From: Elstera sp043721315
GTDB taxonomy: Bacteria; Pseudomonadota; Alphaproteobacteria; Elsterales; Elsteraceae
Direction: 5' to 3'
Assembly: GCA_043721315.1 (NCBI GenBank)
Contig: JAYSQZ010000035.1
Coordinates: forward strand, 1 to 64,000
Length of the DNA: 64,000 nt
In this document: positions 8,094 through 18,179 of the stretch, piece after piece
Layout of the letters: the number at the start of each line of letters is the position of its first letter
Numbering within the stretch: position 1 is the stretch's first letter
The notes under the pieces: model-generated
The model's database searches: none
Seen by the model: only the letters and a program-made list of their open reading frames with translations
Told to the model about the DNA's origin: nothing
Made by a program: the position numbers and the translations under genes

Positions 8094-10445
8094 TTACCGC
8101 TTGGTCTGTTGCGCTTTTAGCAAAGCCGCCGCGAAAACCCCATTGCCCGCAGGTTCGGGCCGTTGCGGCGGCTTTGCCGGAGCGGGCTTCGCCACCTCGC
8201 GCCGGGGGGCAGCCTCATGCCGAGGGGCAATCTCGCGCGGGCCGCTGGGCCGGGCAGAAGCCGCGCCATCCATCGGATCATCGAGACGTAAGGTCAGGCC
8301 GATGCGCTTGCGCTTAATATCGACCTCCAGCACTTTCACCATCACCACTTGCCCCGGCTTCACCACTTCGCGCGGGTCTTTAACAAAGCGGGTCGAAAGC
8401 GCCGAGACGTGAACCAACCCATCCTGATGCACGCCAATATCCACAAACGCCCCGAACGCCGCCACATTGGTCACAACGCCTTCTAGCACCATGCCGGGCT
8501 GAAGGTCTTTTAACGCCTCTACACCGTCCTTGAAGGTTGCGGTTTTGAACTCCGGGCGGGGGTCGCGGCCCGGCTTATCCAGTTCGCGCAGAATATCCTG
8601 CACGGTCGGCAACCCGAAACGATCATCGGCAAAGCTGGCGGGATTGAGCGCGCGCAGCGTGGCGCTATCGCCCATAATCTCCGCCACGGGCTTTGCCAAA
8701 GTTTGCGCGATTTTGCGAACCACCGGATAGGCTTCCGGGTGAACCGAAGATGCATCCAGCGGCTCGTCGCCGCCGCGAATCCGCAAAAACCCCGCCGCCT
8801 GTTCAAAGGCTTTCGGCCCAAGGCGCGCGATTTCCTTCAACTGATTACGGTTGCGGAATGCTCCCTGAGCATCGCGCCACGCAATGATATTGCGCGCCAA
8901 GGTCTCGTTCAGTCCTGACACCCGCGTCAGTAGTGGCACCGACGCCGTATTGAGATCGACACCAACGCCGTTCACGCAATCTTCCACCACGGCGTCCAGC
9001 ATCCGCGACAGTTTGCTCTCGCTCACGTCATGCTGATATTGCCCAACGCCGATGGATTTGGGATCTATCTTCACCAGTTCCGCCAACGGGTCTTGCAGCC
9101 GCCGCCCGATGGAAATGGCCCCCCGGATCGACACGTCGATGCTAGGAAACTCCTGGCTGGCGAAGGCCGAGGCAGAATAAACCGAGGCCCCCGCTTCCGA
9201 CACCATTACCTTTGTCGCCGTCAGCGCCGGAAAGCGCGCCAGCACATCGGCGGCGAACCGATCCGTCTCGCGGCTGGCAGTGCCATTACCGATAGCGATA
9301 AGCTGCACGTTGTGCTTCTGGCAAAGAGCGGCGACAAGGTTTAGGGCCTCCTCATAGCGCCGCTGCGGCTCGTGTGGGTAGATCGTCGCGGTATCCAGCA
9401 GCTTGCCGGTGGCATCGAGCACGGCCACCTTCGTGCCGCTGCGAAACCCCGGATCGAGCGCTAACGTGGGGCGCATCCCGGCGGGCGCGGCCAGCAGCAG
9501 ATCGCGCAAATTACCCGCGAACACGCGGATTGCCTCGGCTTCCGCCTGCTCGAACAGCCGGTTCATCAAATCGAGTTCCAGATGAACCGAAACCTTCACC
9601 CGCCAGCACCAGCGCGCCACATCCAGCAACCACGTATCCGCCGCGCGGCCTTTGGCGGCAATGTTGAAGCGCAGCGCGATGCGGCTTTCGCACGGCCCCA
9701 TCTGGCCGGGTGGCGGCTCTTCCGGCAAGCCGAGGGTGATGGTTAGAAACTCTTCCTTACGGCCCCGGAACAAGGCGAGCGCGCGGTGAGAGGGGATTTG
9801 CCGGATGGGTTCGGCATAGTCGAAATAGTCGGAGAATTTCGCGCCGGCCTCTTCCTTGCCCTCAAGGCCTTTCGCGCGGACAACGCCGTTTTCCCACAGG
9901 AAATTGCGTAAGGCCCCCACTAGTTCGGCATCTTCGGCAAAGCGTTCGATAAGGATTTGCTTGGCCCCATCCAGCGCGGCTTTAACGTCTGCCACGCCTT
10001 TTTCGGCATCAATGAAGGCTACTGCCTCAGTTTCCGGCGTGCGGGTTGAGTCCGTCAGCAGCAGATCGGCCAGCGGCTCCAATCCGGCTTCTCGCGCAAT
10101 TTGAGCCTTGGTGCGGCGCTTTTGTTTGTAGGGAAGGTAGAGATCTTCCAGGCGAGCCTTGGTATCGGCAGCCATGAACAGTGCCAGTAACTCATCGGTC
10201 AGCTTGCCTTGCTCGCGCACCGAGGAGAGGACCGCTTCCCGCCGCTCATCCAACTCGCGTAGATACCGCAGCCGTTCTTCCAAGGCTCGAAGCTGAATAT
10301 CGTCTAGCTCCCCTGTCGCTTCTTTGCGGTAGCGCGCAATGAAAGGCACGGTGGAGCCGCCATCCAGCAAAGCAATCGTCGCGTCAACCTGCTCCAGTCG
10401 AACCGATAATTCATCCGCAAGCCGGCGCGCAATTGATACAGCCAT
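8094..10445 (-). CDS. tex: Tex-family RNA/nucleic-acid-binding S1 protein
   Basis: Cytoplasmic Tex protein, 783 residues, the usual length. Order of domains: helical Tex N-terminal region with ATIALLDGGSTVPFIARYRKEATGELDD, YqgF/RNase H-like domain around 320-450 (ALDPGFRSGTKVAVLD), helix-hairpin-helix region around 490-560 (VGVDLNTASVPLLTRVSGL), and an S1 domain around 645-720 (GMVLEGVVTNVAAFGAFVDIGVHQDGLVHVS). A Pro/Arg-rich tail follows. Tex homologues associate with transcription and are related to eukaryotic Spt6. The gene is monocistronic by spacing. Confidence 0.93.
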   Translation of the reverse strand: MAVSIARRLADELSVRLEQVDATIALLDGGSTVPFIARYRKEATGELDDIQLRALEERLRYLRELDERREAVLSSVREQGKLTDELLALFMAADTKARLEDLYLPYKQKRRTKAQIAREAGLEPLADLLLTDSTRTPETEAVAFIDAEKGVADVKAALDGAKQILIERFAEDAELVGALRNFLWENGVVRAKGLEGKEEAGAKFSDYFDYAEPIRQIPSHRALALFRGRKEEFLTITLGLPEEPPPGQMGPCESRIALRFNIAAKGRAADTWLLDVARWCWRVKVSVHLELDLMNRLFEQAEAEAIRVFAGNLRDLLLAAPAGMRPTLALDPGFRSGTKVAVLDATGKLLDTATIYPHEPQRRYEEALNLVAALCQKHNVQLIAIGNGTASRETDRFAADVLARFPALTATKVMVSEAGASVYSASAFASQEFPSIDVSIRGAISIGRRLQDPLAELVKIDPKSIGVGQYQHDVSESKLSRMLDAVVEDCVNGVGVDLNTASVPLLTRVSGLNETLARNIIAWRDAQGAFRNRNQLKEIARLGPKAFEQAAGFLRIRGGDEPLDASSVHPEAYPVVRKIAQTLAKPVAEIMGDSATLRALNPASFADDRFGLPTVQDILRELDKPGRDPRPEFKTATFKDGVEALKDLQPGMVLEGVVTNVAAFGAFVDIGVHQDGLVHVSALSTRFVKDPREVVKPGQVVMVKVLEVDIKRKRIGLTLRLDDPMDGAASARPSGPREIAPRHEAAPRREVAKPAPAKPPQRPEPAGNGVFAAALLKAQQTKR

Positions 10446-10561
10446 TCGAAACCCTCTAACCCTGTTAACACACTATTAGGCCGCAAGGCGTAGCAACCCC
10501 TTGGCCATTAGGCTAGGGACAAAACGGGCAGGCTTCGGAGGGCAATGGTCAGGAATGCCGA

Positions 10562-11005
10562 TTAGGACTCAACGGGTCTTATCGTAAGCGTACGAATAAA
10601 TATATCCCGCACAGCACCCGGCGATAAAAGCTCGTTAGATTGCTGCACCATTAAACCGCGCAAATAATCGCTATTATCGAGATTTTCAGGACCGGCGCGC
10701 ATCGCAAGAGCAGATATAGTGCTGATATAAATATCTTTCAAACGCGGGCGCGATTCCAATACTACGCGCAGCGGGCCACCTTCGCGCGTCTCAATCGTTA
10801 GTTTATAGGTCCGAATTTCGGCGGGAAAATTATTACGGATAATGGAGATATTAATTTCTTCCAGCTCGACGAAGGCTTGCTTGCCGCCCTCGCCCTCGAA
10901 CTGCATTTTTTCAAGGTAACGGATCAGGTAAAAGCCGCCCGCAATGCCGCCCCCGATGCAAATTAGCATCAAAAAACTGAGGATCATCCGCAAACCGCCG
11001 CGCAT
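10562..11005 (-). CDS. Single-pass membrane protein, FliL-like (unassigned)
   Basis: 147 residues. One N-terminal transmembrane helix (about residues 6-28, ILSFLMLICIGGGIAGGFYLI) is followed by an extracytoplasmic domain. Its pattern ETREGGPLRVVLESRPRLKDIYISTISAL resembles the periplasmic part of FliL-type flagellar basal-body proteins. It follows thiL by 41 bases on the same strand, at the end of the nusB-thiL block, and no flagellar genes are nearby. The FliL resemblance is by pattern only; it may be a general membrane protein of the same fold. Confidence 0.5.
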   Translation of the reverse strand: MRGGLRMILSFLMLICIGGGIAGGFYLIRYLEKMQFEGEGGKQAFVELEEINISIIRNNFPAEIRTYKLTIETREGGPLRVVLESRPRLKDIYISTISALAMRAGPENLDNSDYLRGLMVQQSNELLSPGAVRDIFIRTLTIRPVES

Positions 11006-11046
11006 CGCCGCTTCCTTTCACTCGGTCGTTCTGACCAATTCAACCG

Positions 11047-12045
11047 CTAAAAATGCCGAAAGCCCGTCTTCGGAATCGGCAGAATTCCCCGTGCCTCATC
11101 GCACAACCGAACCCCAGACCCGGCGACGCACCGCCCCACAATCGTGATCGGCACGCCACTTGCCTGCGCGACTTCATCTAGTATAGCAGCTTTTTTTGGC
11201 GAAATCGTTAGAGCGATTTCATAATCGTCACCGCCGGTCAAAAGATCAATCTCGGACAGGTGCGCTATGGCCTTTCGTGCCCCCGATGAAAACGGCATCG
11301 CCCGTGGTTCCAACTCTATGCCAACCCCCGATGTGGCCGCGATATGCTCAAGATCGGCCACCAACCCGTCGGAGACATCCAGAGCTGCCGAGGCGACCCC
11401 GCGCAAGGCTATCATTGTTGCAAGGCGCGGGCTGGGCCGCCAATAGCGCGCGGCCAGAAAATCTGCTTCTCCGTCGGACAATCCCCAAGCGGCGGCAAAT
11501 GCAGGCTCCCGCAGCAGCTTCAACCCCAGGAAAGCATCGCCAATCGTCCCCGTAACCGCCACCAGATCGCCTACCCGCGCGCCGTTACGACGGATGGCCT
11601 CGCCGATCGGCACTGCGCCAAAAACCGTGACGGAGAAACTGAGCGGCCCCGATGTTTTCACAGTATCGCCGCCCATAAGCGCAAGGCCGAGTGCGGCTTG
11701 TTCGACGGCAAGCCCTTGGCTGAAACGGGCCAACCACGCGCTATCAATCGCCGCCGTCCAGAAGGTTGCCAGCGTGTAGGCCAGCGGCTCCGCCCCCATC
11801 GCAGCAAGATCGGAGACTGAAGAGCGCAGAATTTTTGCGGCAATCAGCGCCGGATCGGCCTGGGGCAGGAAATGCACCCCCTCCACCTGAGCATCGGTAG
11901 AGACGACAAGCTCTCGCCCTGGGCCGGGATGGAGCAAGGCCGCGTCGTCCGTCAGGCCCAAAGCACCGGGAAAGCCCGCCGCGAGCGGGGCGAAATAGCG
12001 CGCAATCCGCTCGAACTCGCCTTCAGACGCGCCCGCCTTACTCAT
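11047..12045 (-). CDS. thiL: Thiamine-monophosphate kinase
   Basis: Phosphorylates thiamine phosphate to thiamine diphosphate with ATP. 332 residues from ATG 12045, four bases after nusB; the longer frame to 12153 lies over nusB and is not used. PurM/AIR-synthetase-like motifs are visible: LTDDAALL near the N-terminus, VSTDAQVEGVHFL, AAMGAEPLAYTLA, ALMGGDTVKTSGPLSFSV, ALDVSDGLVADL and the C-terminal LLTGGDDYEIALT. These are the Mg-ATP and substrate-binding acidic clusters of ThiL. It continues the riboflavin-NusB operon, an arrangement common in Proteobacteria. Confidence 0.93.
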   Translation of the reverse strand: MSKAGASEGEFERIARYFAPLAAGFPGALGLTDDAALLHPGPGRELVVSTDAQVEGVHFLPQADPALIAAKILRSSVSDLAAMGAEPLAYTLATFWTAAIDSAWLARFSQGLAVEQAALGLALMGGDTVKTSGPLSFSVTVFGAVPIGEAIRRNGARVGDLVAVTGTIGDAFLGLKLLREPAFAAAWGLSDGEADFLAARYWRPSPRLATMIALRGVASAALDVSDGLVADLEHIAATSGVGIELEPRAMPFSSGARKAIAHLSEIDLLTGGDDYEIALTISPKKAAILDEVAQASGVPITIVGRCVAGSGVRLCDEARGILPIPKTGFRHF

Positions 12046-12049
12046 GCCC

Positions 12050-12517
12050 CTACGAAAACTCGGCGTCACGGATCGCGCGGGCCACCTTATCCAGCAGCCC
12101 ATTGACCATGCCCGGCTCTTTCCCGCCGAAGAACGCATGGGCCACATCGACATATTCGGTAATGACTACGCGGGCCGGAACGTCCACCATCACCATCAAC
12201 TCGGCAATGCCAACGCGCAGAATCGCGCGCAATACCGGATCAATCCGCTCGATGCTCCAGCCTTCCGAGAGATTGGCCGAGATGATCGCATCCAACTCCG
12301 GCAACCGCTCTACCGCCGCCTCGACCAACTGGGCGAATAGGATTTCTTCGGTCGAAGGCTCCAGGTAATTCTCGCGGAAGTCCAGAATTAACCGCGCCGT
12401 CGTAACCTTGTTGAAATCTTGCTGAAACAGCGCTTGGGCAGCGGCAATGCGGGCCAATTGGCGCGGCGTTGGGCCAGGAGTTTTTTGGCCGGGGGTCTTC
12501 GTTTTTTTGTCGGTCAT
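12050..12517 (-). CDS. nusB: Transcription antitermination factor NusB
   Basis: All-helical cytoplasmic protein that joins NusE (S10) on boxA RNA for rRNA antitermination. 155 residues. A basic N-terminal extension (KKTKTPGQKTPG) precedes the start of the domain, ARIAAAQALFQQDF. The C-terminal half carries RVGIAELMVMVDVPARVVITEYVDVAHAFFGGKEPGMVNGLLDKVAR, the conserved NusB signature. It lies six bases after ribH and four bases before thiL, in the usual ribH-nusB-thiL order. Confidence 0.95.
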   Translation of the reverse strand: MTDKKTKTPGQKTPGPTPRQLARIAAAQALFQQDFNKVTTARLILDFRENYLEPSTEEILFAQLVEAAVERLPELDAIISANLSEGWSIERIDPVLRAILRVGIAELMVMVDVPARVVITEYVDVAHAFFGGKEPGMVNGLLDKVARAIRDAEFS

Positions 12518-12523
12518 ATTGAT

Positions 12524-12991
12524 TTAGCTCACTCGAAACTGGCGGCGAAGCTCGATCATTCGCAGCACGGCGCGCGCAACCTCGCCGCCCTTATCCTTCC
12601 GGTCGCGGCGTGCGCGCGCCCAGGCTTGATCGTCGTTCTCGACCGTCAGCACCCCAAAGCCAACCGCCGCCGCGTGGCGCAGAGCGATATCTTGCATCCC
12701 GCGCGCGCTTTCGGCACAGACATAATCGTAATGCGTGGTTTCGCCGCGAATAACGCAGCCGAGGCCCAAGAACCCGTCGAACGCTTTCGGTAAAGTGCCT
12801 GCCTTACCTGCGCGCACAGCATATTCAACCGCCGCCGGAATCTCGAAGGCACCCGGTACAGTCAGCCGTTCAAACGTCGCCCCCGCCGCCGTCAGGGCTG
12901 CAATCGCGCCTGCCGCCAGCTCGTCAGCGATATCCTCATAGAACCGGGCTTCGACGATTAAAATATGGGGTAGAATCTGGGGCTGGTTCAT
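12524..12991 (-). CDS. ribH: 6,7-dimethyl-8-ribityllumazine synthase
   Basis: Condenses the ribityl-diaminouracil with dihydroxybutanone phosphate to lumazine, the penultimate riboflavin step. 155 residues from ATG 12991 (MNQPQILPHILIVEARFYED). The active-site segment GAFEIPAAVEYA, then GFLGLGCVIRGETTHYDYVCAESARGMQDI with the catalytic His, and GVLTVEN are all present. It follows ribBA by about 37 bases and precedes nusB. The in-frame extension to 13015 is not supported by the family. Confidence 0.94.
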   Translation of the reverse strand: MNQPQILPHILIVEARFYEDIADELAAGAIAALTAAGATFERLTVPGAFEIPAAVEYAVRAGKAGTLPKAFDGFLGLGCVIRGETTHYDYVCAESARGMQDIALRHAAAVGFGVLTVENDDQAWARARRDRKDKGGEVARAVLRMIELRRQFRVS

Positions 12992-13028
12992 ACGACCGAT
13001 CCAAAGGTAGAGCAAATCCCGAGAGGGT

Positions 13029-14141
13029 CTAAGCGGGGGTAAGGGGGCGATGACCTACGATTGTTAGACCGTAGCCGTCAAGCCCAACGATTGTTTTCGG
13101 CGCATTCGTGAGCAATTCCATCTCGCGCACACCCAAATCGAGCAAAATTTGCGCGCCAACGCCATAATCGCGCAACTGGCCGCCCTGCTTGCTGGGATCG
13201 AGCCGCAAACGATCCGACAGGCTGGTGGCGCTGGGTTCGCGGATCAACACGATCACGCCGCGCCCAATCTCGCCAATCGCCCGCATCGCCGCCTGTAAAT
13301 CACCGGAATGAGTAGAGCGACTATCGCCCAACACGTCATCGAGGATCGACATAGCGTGCATCCGCACCGGCACCGGCCCGCCTTGCGTGATATCGCCCTT
13401 CACCAGCGCGATATGTTCGGCATAAGCCACCGTGTTGCGATAGACGACGAGGCGAAAACTGCCGCCGTGGATCGACTCGAAGGTCGTTTCCGTCACCGGC
13501 TGCACGAGCTTTTCGCGCCGCCGCCGCCATTCGATCAAATCGGCAATAGTGCCGACTTTAAGGCCGTGGGTCTGAGCAAATTTGACCAGATCCGGCATCC
13601 GCGCCATCGTGCCGTCGTCGTTCATGATCTCGCAGATCACGCCTGCGGGCGAACGGCCTGCGAGGCGGGCGATATCCACCGCCGCCTCCGTATGGCCGAC
13701 GCGCACCAGAACCCCGCCATCGCGCGCCACCAGCGGAAAAACATGACCGGGCGTGACGATATCCTCGCGGCCCTTCGCGGGGTCAATCGCGGTTGCCACT
13801 GTCAGCGCCCGATCCGCTGCCGAAATGCCGGTGGAAACGCCCTCGCGCGCTTCAATCGAAACCGTGAAAGCGGTTTGGTGGCGGGTGCCGTTCTGCTGGG
13901 CCATCAGCGGCAGCCCCAGTTCTTCAACGCGCTTGCGGTTCATGGCGAGGCAGATCAAGCCGCGCCCAAAGCGCGCCATGAAGTTGATGGCTTCCGGCGT
14001 GGCGGCATCGGCGGGGATCACCAGATCGCCTTCATTCTCGCGGTCTTCGTCATCCACCAAAATGAACATGCGCCCTTGGCGGGCGTCTTCGATCAACTCA
14101 TCAATCGAGGACAGGATTTCGAGATCATGGACCTTCCGCAT
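13029..14141 (-). CDS. ribB: Dihydroxybutanone-phosphate synthase with degenerate RibA-like C-terminal domain
   Basis: 370 residues. Residues about 1-205 form a complete RibB domain, with the acidic metal/substrate loop DDEDRENEGDL at 30-40 and RVGHTEAAVDIARL at 147-160, making 3,4-dihydroxy-2-butanone 4-phosphate from ribulose 5-phosphate. Residues about 213-370 resemble GTP cyclohydrolase II, but its zinc cysteines are gone. The expected H-x2-CLTGD reads MHAMSILDD (261-269) and the RCDCG site reads SRSTHSG (274-280). The second half therefore should not hydrolyse GTP; such RibB-plus-inactive-RibA hybrids are known. A separate RibA is expected elsewhere. Often annotated ribBA. Lies two bases after ribE. 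Confidence 0.9.
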   Translation of the reverse strand: MRKVHDLEILSSIDELIEDARQGRMFILVDDEDRENEGDLVIPADAATPEAINFMARFGRGLICLAMNRKRVEELGLPLMAQQNGTRHQTAFTVSIEAREGVSTGISAADRALTVATAIDPAKGREDIVTPGHVFPLVARDGGVLVRVGHTEAAVDIARLAGRSPAGVICEIMNDDGTMARMPDLVKFAQTHGLKVGTIADLIEWRRRREKLVQPVTETTFESIHGGSFRLVVYRNTVAYAEHIALVKGDITQGGPVPVRMHAMSILDDVLGDSRSTHSGDLQAAMRAIGEIGRGVIVLIREPSATSLSDRLRLDPSKQGGQLRDYGVGAQILLDLGVREMELLTNAPKTIVGLDGYGLTIVGHRPLTPA

Positions 14142-14143
14142 CG

Positions 14144-14767
14144 CTACGCTCCCGCCGTTTCCATCAGCCGGGCCATATAGCGCGCCAGCATATCAATTTC
14201 AAAATTAACCCCATCGCCAACCGCCAAAGCCCCGAGCGTGGTCTGGACTGCCGTATGCGGAATGATATTCGCGGTAAACGCGGTTTCCACCAAGTTTGAC
14301 CCTGCCGTCGCCCCAACCTCGTTCACCGTGAGCGATACGCCATCGAGCGTGATCGAGCCTTTCGCGGCGACGAAACGGTGAAAAGGCGGCGGTAGCGCGA
14401 TGGTGAGGCGCAGGCTACCCGCAACGCTCTCCCGGCCCGCAAGGTGGCCGACGCCATCGACGTGGCCAGACACGTAATGCCCGCCCAACTCGTCCCCCGC
14501 CTTCAGCGCCCGCTCCAGATTGAGCGTGCGCCCCACCTGCCAGGAACCGAGCGTGGTTTTCGACAGCGACTCGTCCGAAACTTCCACGGCAAACCAGCGC
14601 TCGCCCTGCTCGATCACGGTCATGCACGCGCCCGACAGCGCGATGGACGCGCCGAGGGCGACGCCGACCAGGGGTTGCGCTGTGTCGATTTCAAAGCGCG
14701 TATCGCCGCCTGCTTTGCGGGTAACGCTTCGGACGGTGCCGATGTCGGTAATGATGCCTGTAAACAT
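14144..14767 (-). CDS. ribE: Riboflavin synthase alpha chain
   Basis: Dismutates two lumazine molecules to riboflavin and the diaminouracil. 207 residues from ATG 14767, giving the canonical MFTGIITDIGTV; the frame to 14893 overlaps ribD and is not used. The protein has two repeated barrels. Each carries a SGHVDGVGHL- or SLTVNEV-type segment, and the first has ASIALSGACMTV. It sits between ribD (10-base gap) and ribBA (2-base gap) in the rib operon. Confidence 0.93.
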   Translation of the reverse strand: MFTGIITDIGTVRSVTRKAGGDTRFEIDTAQPLVGVALGASIALSGACMTVIEQGERWFAVEVSDESLSKTTLGSWQVGRTLNLERALKAGDELGGHYVSGHVDGVGHLAGRESVAGSLRLTIALPPPFHRFVAAKGSITLDGVSLTVNEVGATAGSNLVETAFTANIIPHTAVQTTLGALAVGDGVNFEIDMLARYMARLMETAGA

Positions 14768-14777
14768 ATGGAGAACC

Positions 14778-15896
14778 CTAACGCTCAATGATATAGCTTT
14801 CCAGCAAATCCTCACCGAGAAACAGCGTGTCCACTCTGCGGAAACGACGGGCGAGGTCCGGCGTATCGACACCGTAAGCCGCAATCGCCGCAATCCCGTC
14901 GCCGCCGATCACCGAAGGCGCGCGGAACCAGTGCAGCGCATCTACAAGATCGGCCCCCAGCAACCCCGCGATGAGCCGCCCGCCGCCTTCGACCAGCAAC
15001 CGCGTAAGCCCCTGCTCCCCCAATAGGGCGAGAGCTTTGGGGAGATCCATTTGGCCGTCATGAATAGGCACGGTGAGCACCCGCACGCCTGCATCTTTCA
15101 ACGCCCGCTGACGATCTTTATCGGAGTCAGCGCGGGTCATCACCCAGGTTGGGTGCAAGGCCGCCGTACGGACCACCTGGGCCGTGAGCGGTAGCGACAA
15201 GCGCCCATCAATAATCACTCGAACTGGCGAGCGGTGGGCAAGGCCGGGCAAGCGGCAATCCAGCATTGGATCATCAATCAGCGCCGTGGCCCCGCCGACC
15301 GCGATCGCGTCATGCTCCGCCCGCAACCGATGCCCAAAAGCGCGGGCCTGTGGTCCGGTAATCCAACGCGAAGCCCCGGTATGGGCCGCAATGCGCCCAT
15401 CGAGCGAGGTTGCTACTTTTGCCGTTACCAACGGCCTGCCAAGCGTCACGCGCAGCAGAAACCCAGCGGCAACGGCCTGCGCCGCTTCCGCCAACGTGCC
15501 AACGTCAACTTGAATGCCGCCCGCGCGCATCCGGGCGATGCCTTGGCCGGAAGTACGCTGATCCGGGTCTTCCAGAGCAATCACCGCGCGGCTTATCCCC
15601 GCCGTCACCAGCGCATCGCAACAAGGGCCAGCCCTGCCGTGGTGAGCGCAAGGCTCTAGGGTTACATAAGCCGTCGCCCCGCGTGCGGCTTCCCCCGCTT
15701 GGGCAAGGGCATGGATTTCGGCATGAGGGCGGCCCCCGGCTTGAGTCCAGCCTTGAGCGATGACCGCGCCGTCTTTCACCAGCACACAGCCCACCGCGAC
15801 CGACGGCCACACCTGCCCCCAGCCCCGGCGGGCGAGCCGTAGGGCTTGGGCCATAAAGCGTTCGTCCGCCGCCGTATCAGTCGCGCGAATCGACAT
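14778..15896 (-). CDS. ribD: Bifunctional riboflavin deaminase/reductase RibD
   Basis: 372 residues. The N-terminal cytidine-deaminase-like domain carries the zinc site, GGRPHAEIHAL and LEPCAHHGRAGPCCDAL, and deaminates the pyrimidine. The C-terminal domain (from about residue 150, RPLVTAKVATSLDGRIA) is an NADPH-dependent DHFR-like reductase with LLVEGGGRLIAGLL. The usual NP before the first VGCV motif reads SVAVGCVLV here, a small deviation away from the zinc ligands. Its first 20 bases overlap the end of nrdR, pointing to translational coupling and a shared transcript. Confidence 0.93.
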   Translation of the reverse strand: MSIRATDTAADERFMAQALRLARRGWGQVWPSVAVGCVLVKDGAVIAQGWTQAGGRPHAEIHALAQAGEAARGATAYVTLEPCAHHGRAGPCCDALVTAGISRAVIALEDPDQRTSGQGIARMRAGGIQVDVGTLAEAAQAVAAGFLLRVTLGRPLVTAKVATSLDGRIAAHTGASRWITGPQARAFGHRLRAEHDAIAVGGATALIDDPMLDCRLPGLAHRSPVRVIIDGRLSLPLTAQVVRTAALHPTWVMTRADSDKDRQRALKDAGVRVLTVPIHDGQMDLPKALALLGEQGLTRLLVEGGGRLIAGLLGADLVDALHWFRAPSVIGGDGIAAIAAYGVDTPDLARRFRRVDTLFLGEDLLESYIIER

Positions 15897-16338
15897 TCAA
15901 CCGATCAACAAGATCTTCAAAATCTTTAACTTCATGGAAATTTTTATAGACCGAGGCAAAGCGCACATAGGCAACGGGATCGAGGCTATAAAGCGCTTCC
16001 ATCACCTGCTCCCCCACGCGATCAGAGGCGATTTCAGGCTCGCCCTGGCTTTCCAGCCGCCGGACGATGCCGTTCACCATCTGCTCGATTCGCTCCGCAT
16101 CAACGGGCCGTTTGCGGCAGGCGATTTGGATTGAGCGGGCCAGTTTGTCGCGATCAAAGGGAACGCGCTTACCGTTCTTCTTAACCACAGTGAGTTCGCG
16201 CAACTGCACGCGCTCGAACGTGGTGAAACGCGACTCGCAGGCTGCGCAGAACCGACGCCGCCGAATGGCGCTATTATCGTCGGTTGGCCGCGAGTCTTTG
16301 ACCTGCGTGTCGTCGTTTCCACAGAAGGGGCAGCGCAT
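15877..16338 (-). CDS. nrdR: Transcriptional repressor NrdR
   Basis: ATP/dATP-sensing repressor of ribonucleotide reductase genes, 153 residues. The N-terminal zinc ribbon is complete: MRCPFCGNDDTQV with two cysteines and FCAACESRFTTFE with two more. The ATP-cone follows (VVKKNGKRVPFDRDKLARSI). Position just upstream of ribD and downstream of glyA is the common proteobacterial arrangement. Overlaps ribD by 20 bases. Confidence 0.95.
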   Translation of the reverse strand: MRCPFCGNDDTQVKDSRPTDDNSAIRRRRFCAACESRFTTFERVQLRELTVVKKNGKRVPFDRDKLARSIQIACRKRPVDAERIEQMVNGIVRRLESQGEPEIASDRVGEQVMEALYSLDPVAYVRFASVYKNFHEVKDFEDLVDRLNVDSRD

Positions 16339-16365
16339 CGCCCTAGATCACCCTCTCGCTCACGC

Positions 16366-17646
<1,281 letters not shown>

Positions 17647-17696
17647 CGCAGCCCCCTCACACACCAGCTAGAAATATCAAAACCATCGCGAAACGC

Positions 17697-18179
17697 TTAG
17701 CCGAGCTTGGCAACCCGGCGGGCGTGGCGCTCGCCACCATCAAAGCCCGTGGACAGAAAGCGTTTCACTGCATCCGCCGCCAGATCCGGCCCAATCAGGC
17801 GCGCGCCGAGGGCAAGGACGTTGGCGTTATTGTGCTCCCGCGCTAGCTGCGCCGAGAGCGTATCGGACACCAAAGCCGCCCGAATATGGGCATGGCGATT
17901 GGCCGCAATCGAAATGCCAATTCCGCTACCACAAATCAAGACCCCCAAGGTCGCAGGACCGATTTTGAGCGCGCCCGCCAGCTTATCGGCGTAATCGGGG
18001 TAATCCACCGATTGCCCTGGTTCCGGGCCGAGATCGAGCACCGAATAACCCCAACCCCGCACCAAGCTGCAAAGGTGAGCCTTCAAATCAGCCCCCGCGT
18101 GATCGCTGGCAAAGGCAACGGTCGCAAGCGGGGTCGGTTGGGCATCGAGCAGGCGCGTATCCATCAGGCGCGTATCCAT
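17697..18179 (-). CDS. rpiB: Ribose-5-phosphate isomerase B
   Basis: Interconverts ribose 5-phosphate and ribulose 5-phosphate, the precursor used by the nearby RibB. 160 residues. RpiB/LacAB motifs are VAFASDHAGADLKAHL, DYPDYADKLA, GVLICGSGIGISIAANR with the catalytic Cys, and REHNNANVLALGAR. The 5' end carries two exact copies of a 15-base unit (18150-18164 and 18165-18179), encoding MDTRL twice, so two tandem ATG starts exist. Either could be used; the second (18164) is nearer to family norms. Confidence 0.93.
   Translation of the reverse strand: MDTRLMDTRLLDAQPTPLATVAFASDHAGADLKAHLCSLVRGWGYSVLDLGPEPGQSVDYPDYADKLAGALKIGPATLGVLICGSGIGISIAANRHAHIRAALVSDTLSAQLAREHNNANVLALGARLIGPDLAADAVKRFLSTGFDGGERHARRVAKLG

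Noticed and set aside
10562..11005. Flagellar gene cluster
   Set aside because: Only one FliL-like membrane protein is present, beside thiL; no other flagellar genes occur in the window.
14760..16360. FMN riboswitch upstream of ribD
   Set aside because: nrdR overlaps ribD by 20 bases, so there is no leader, and no RFN-type pairing or conserved segments were seen there or before nrdR.
17647..17696. Glycine or other riboswitch upstream of glyA
   Set aside because: The gap to rpiB is only about 50 bases and holds no aptamer-like structure.
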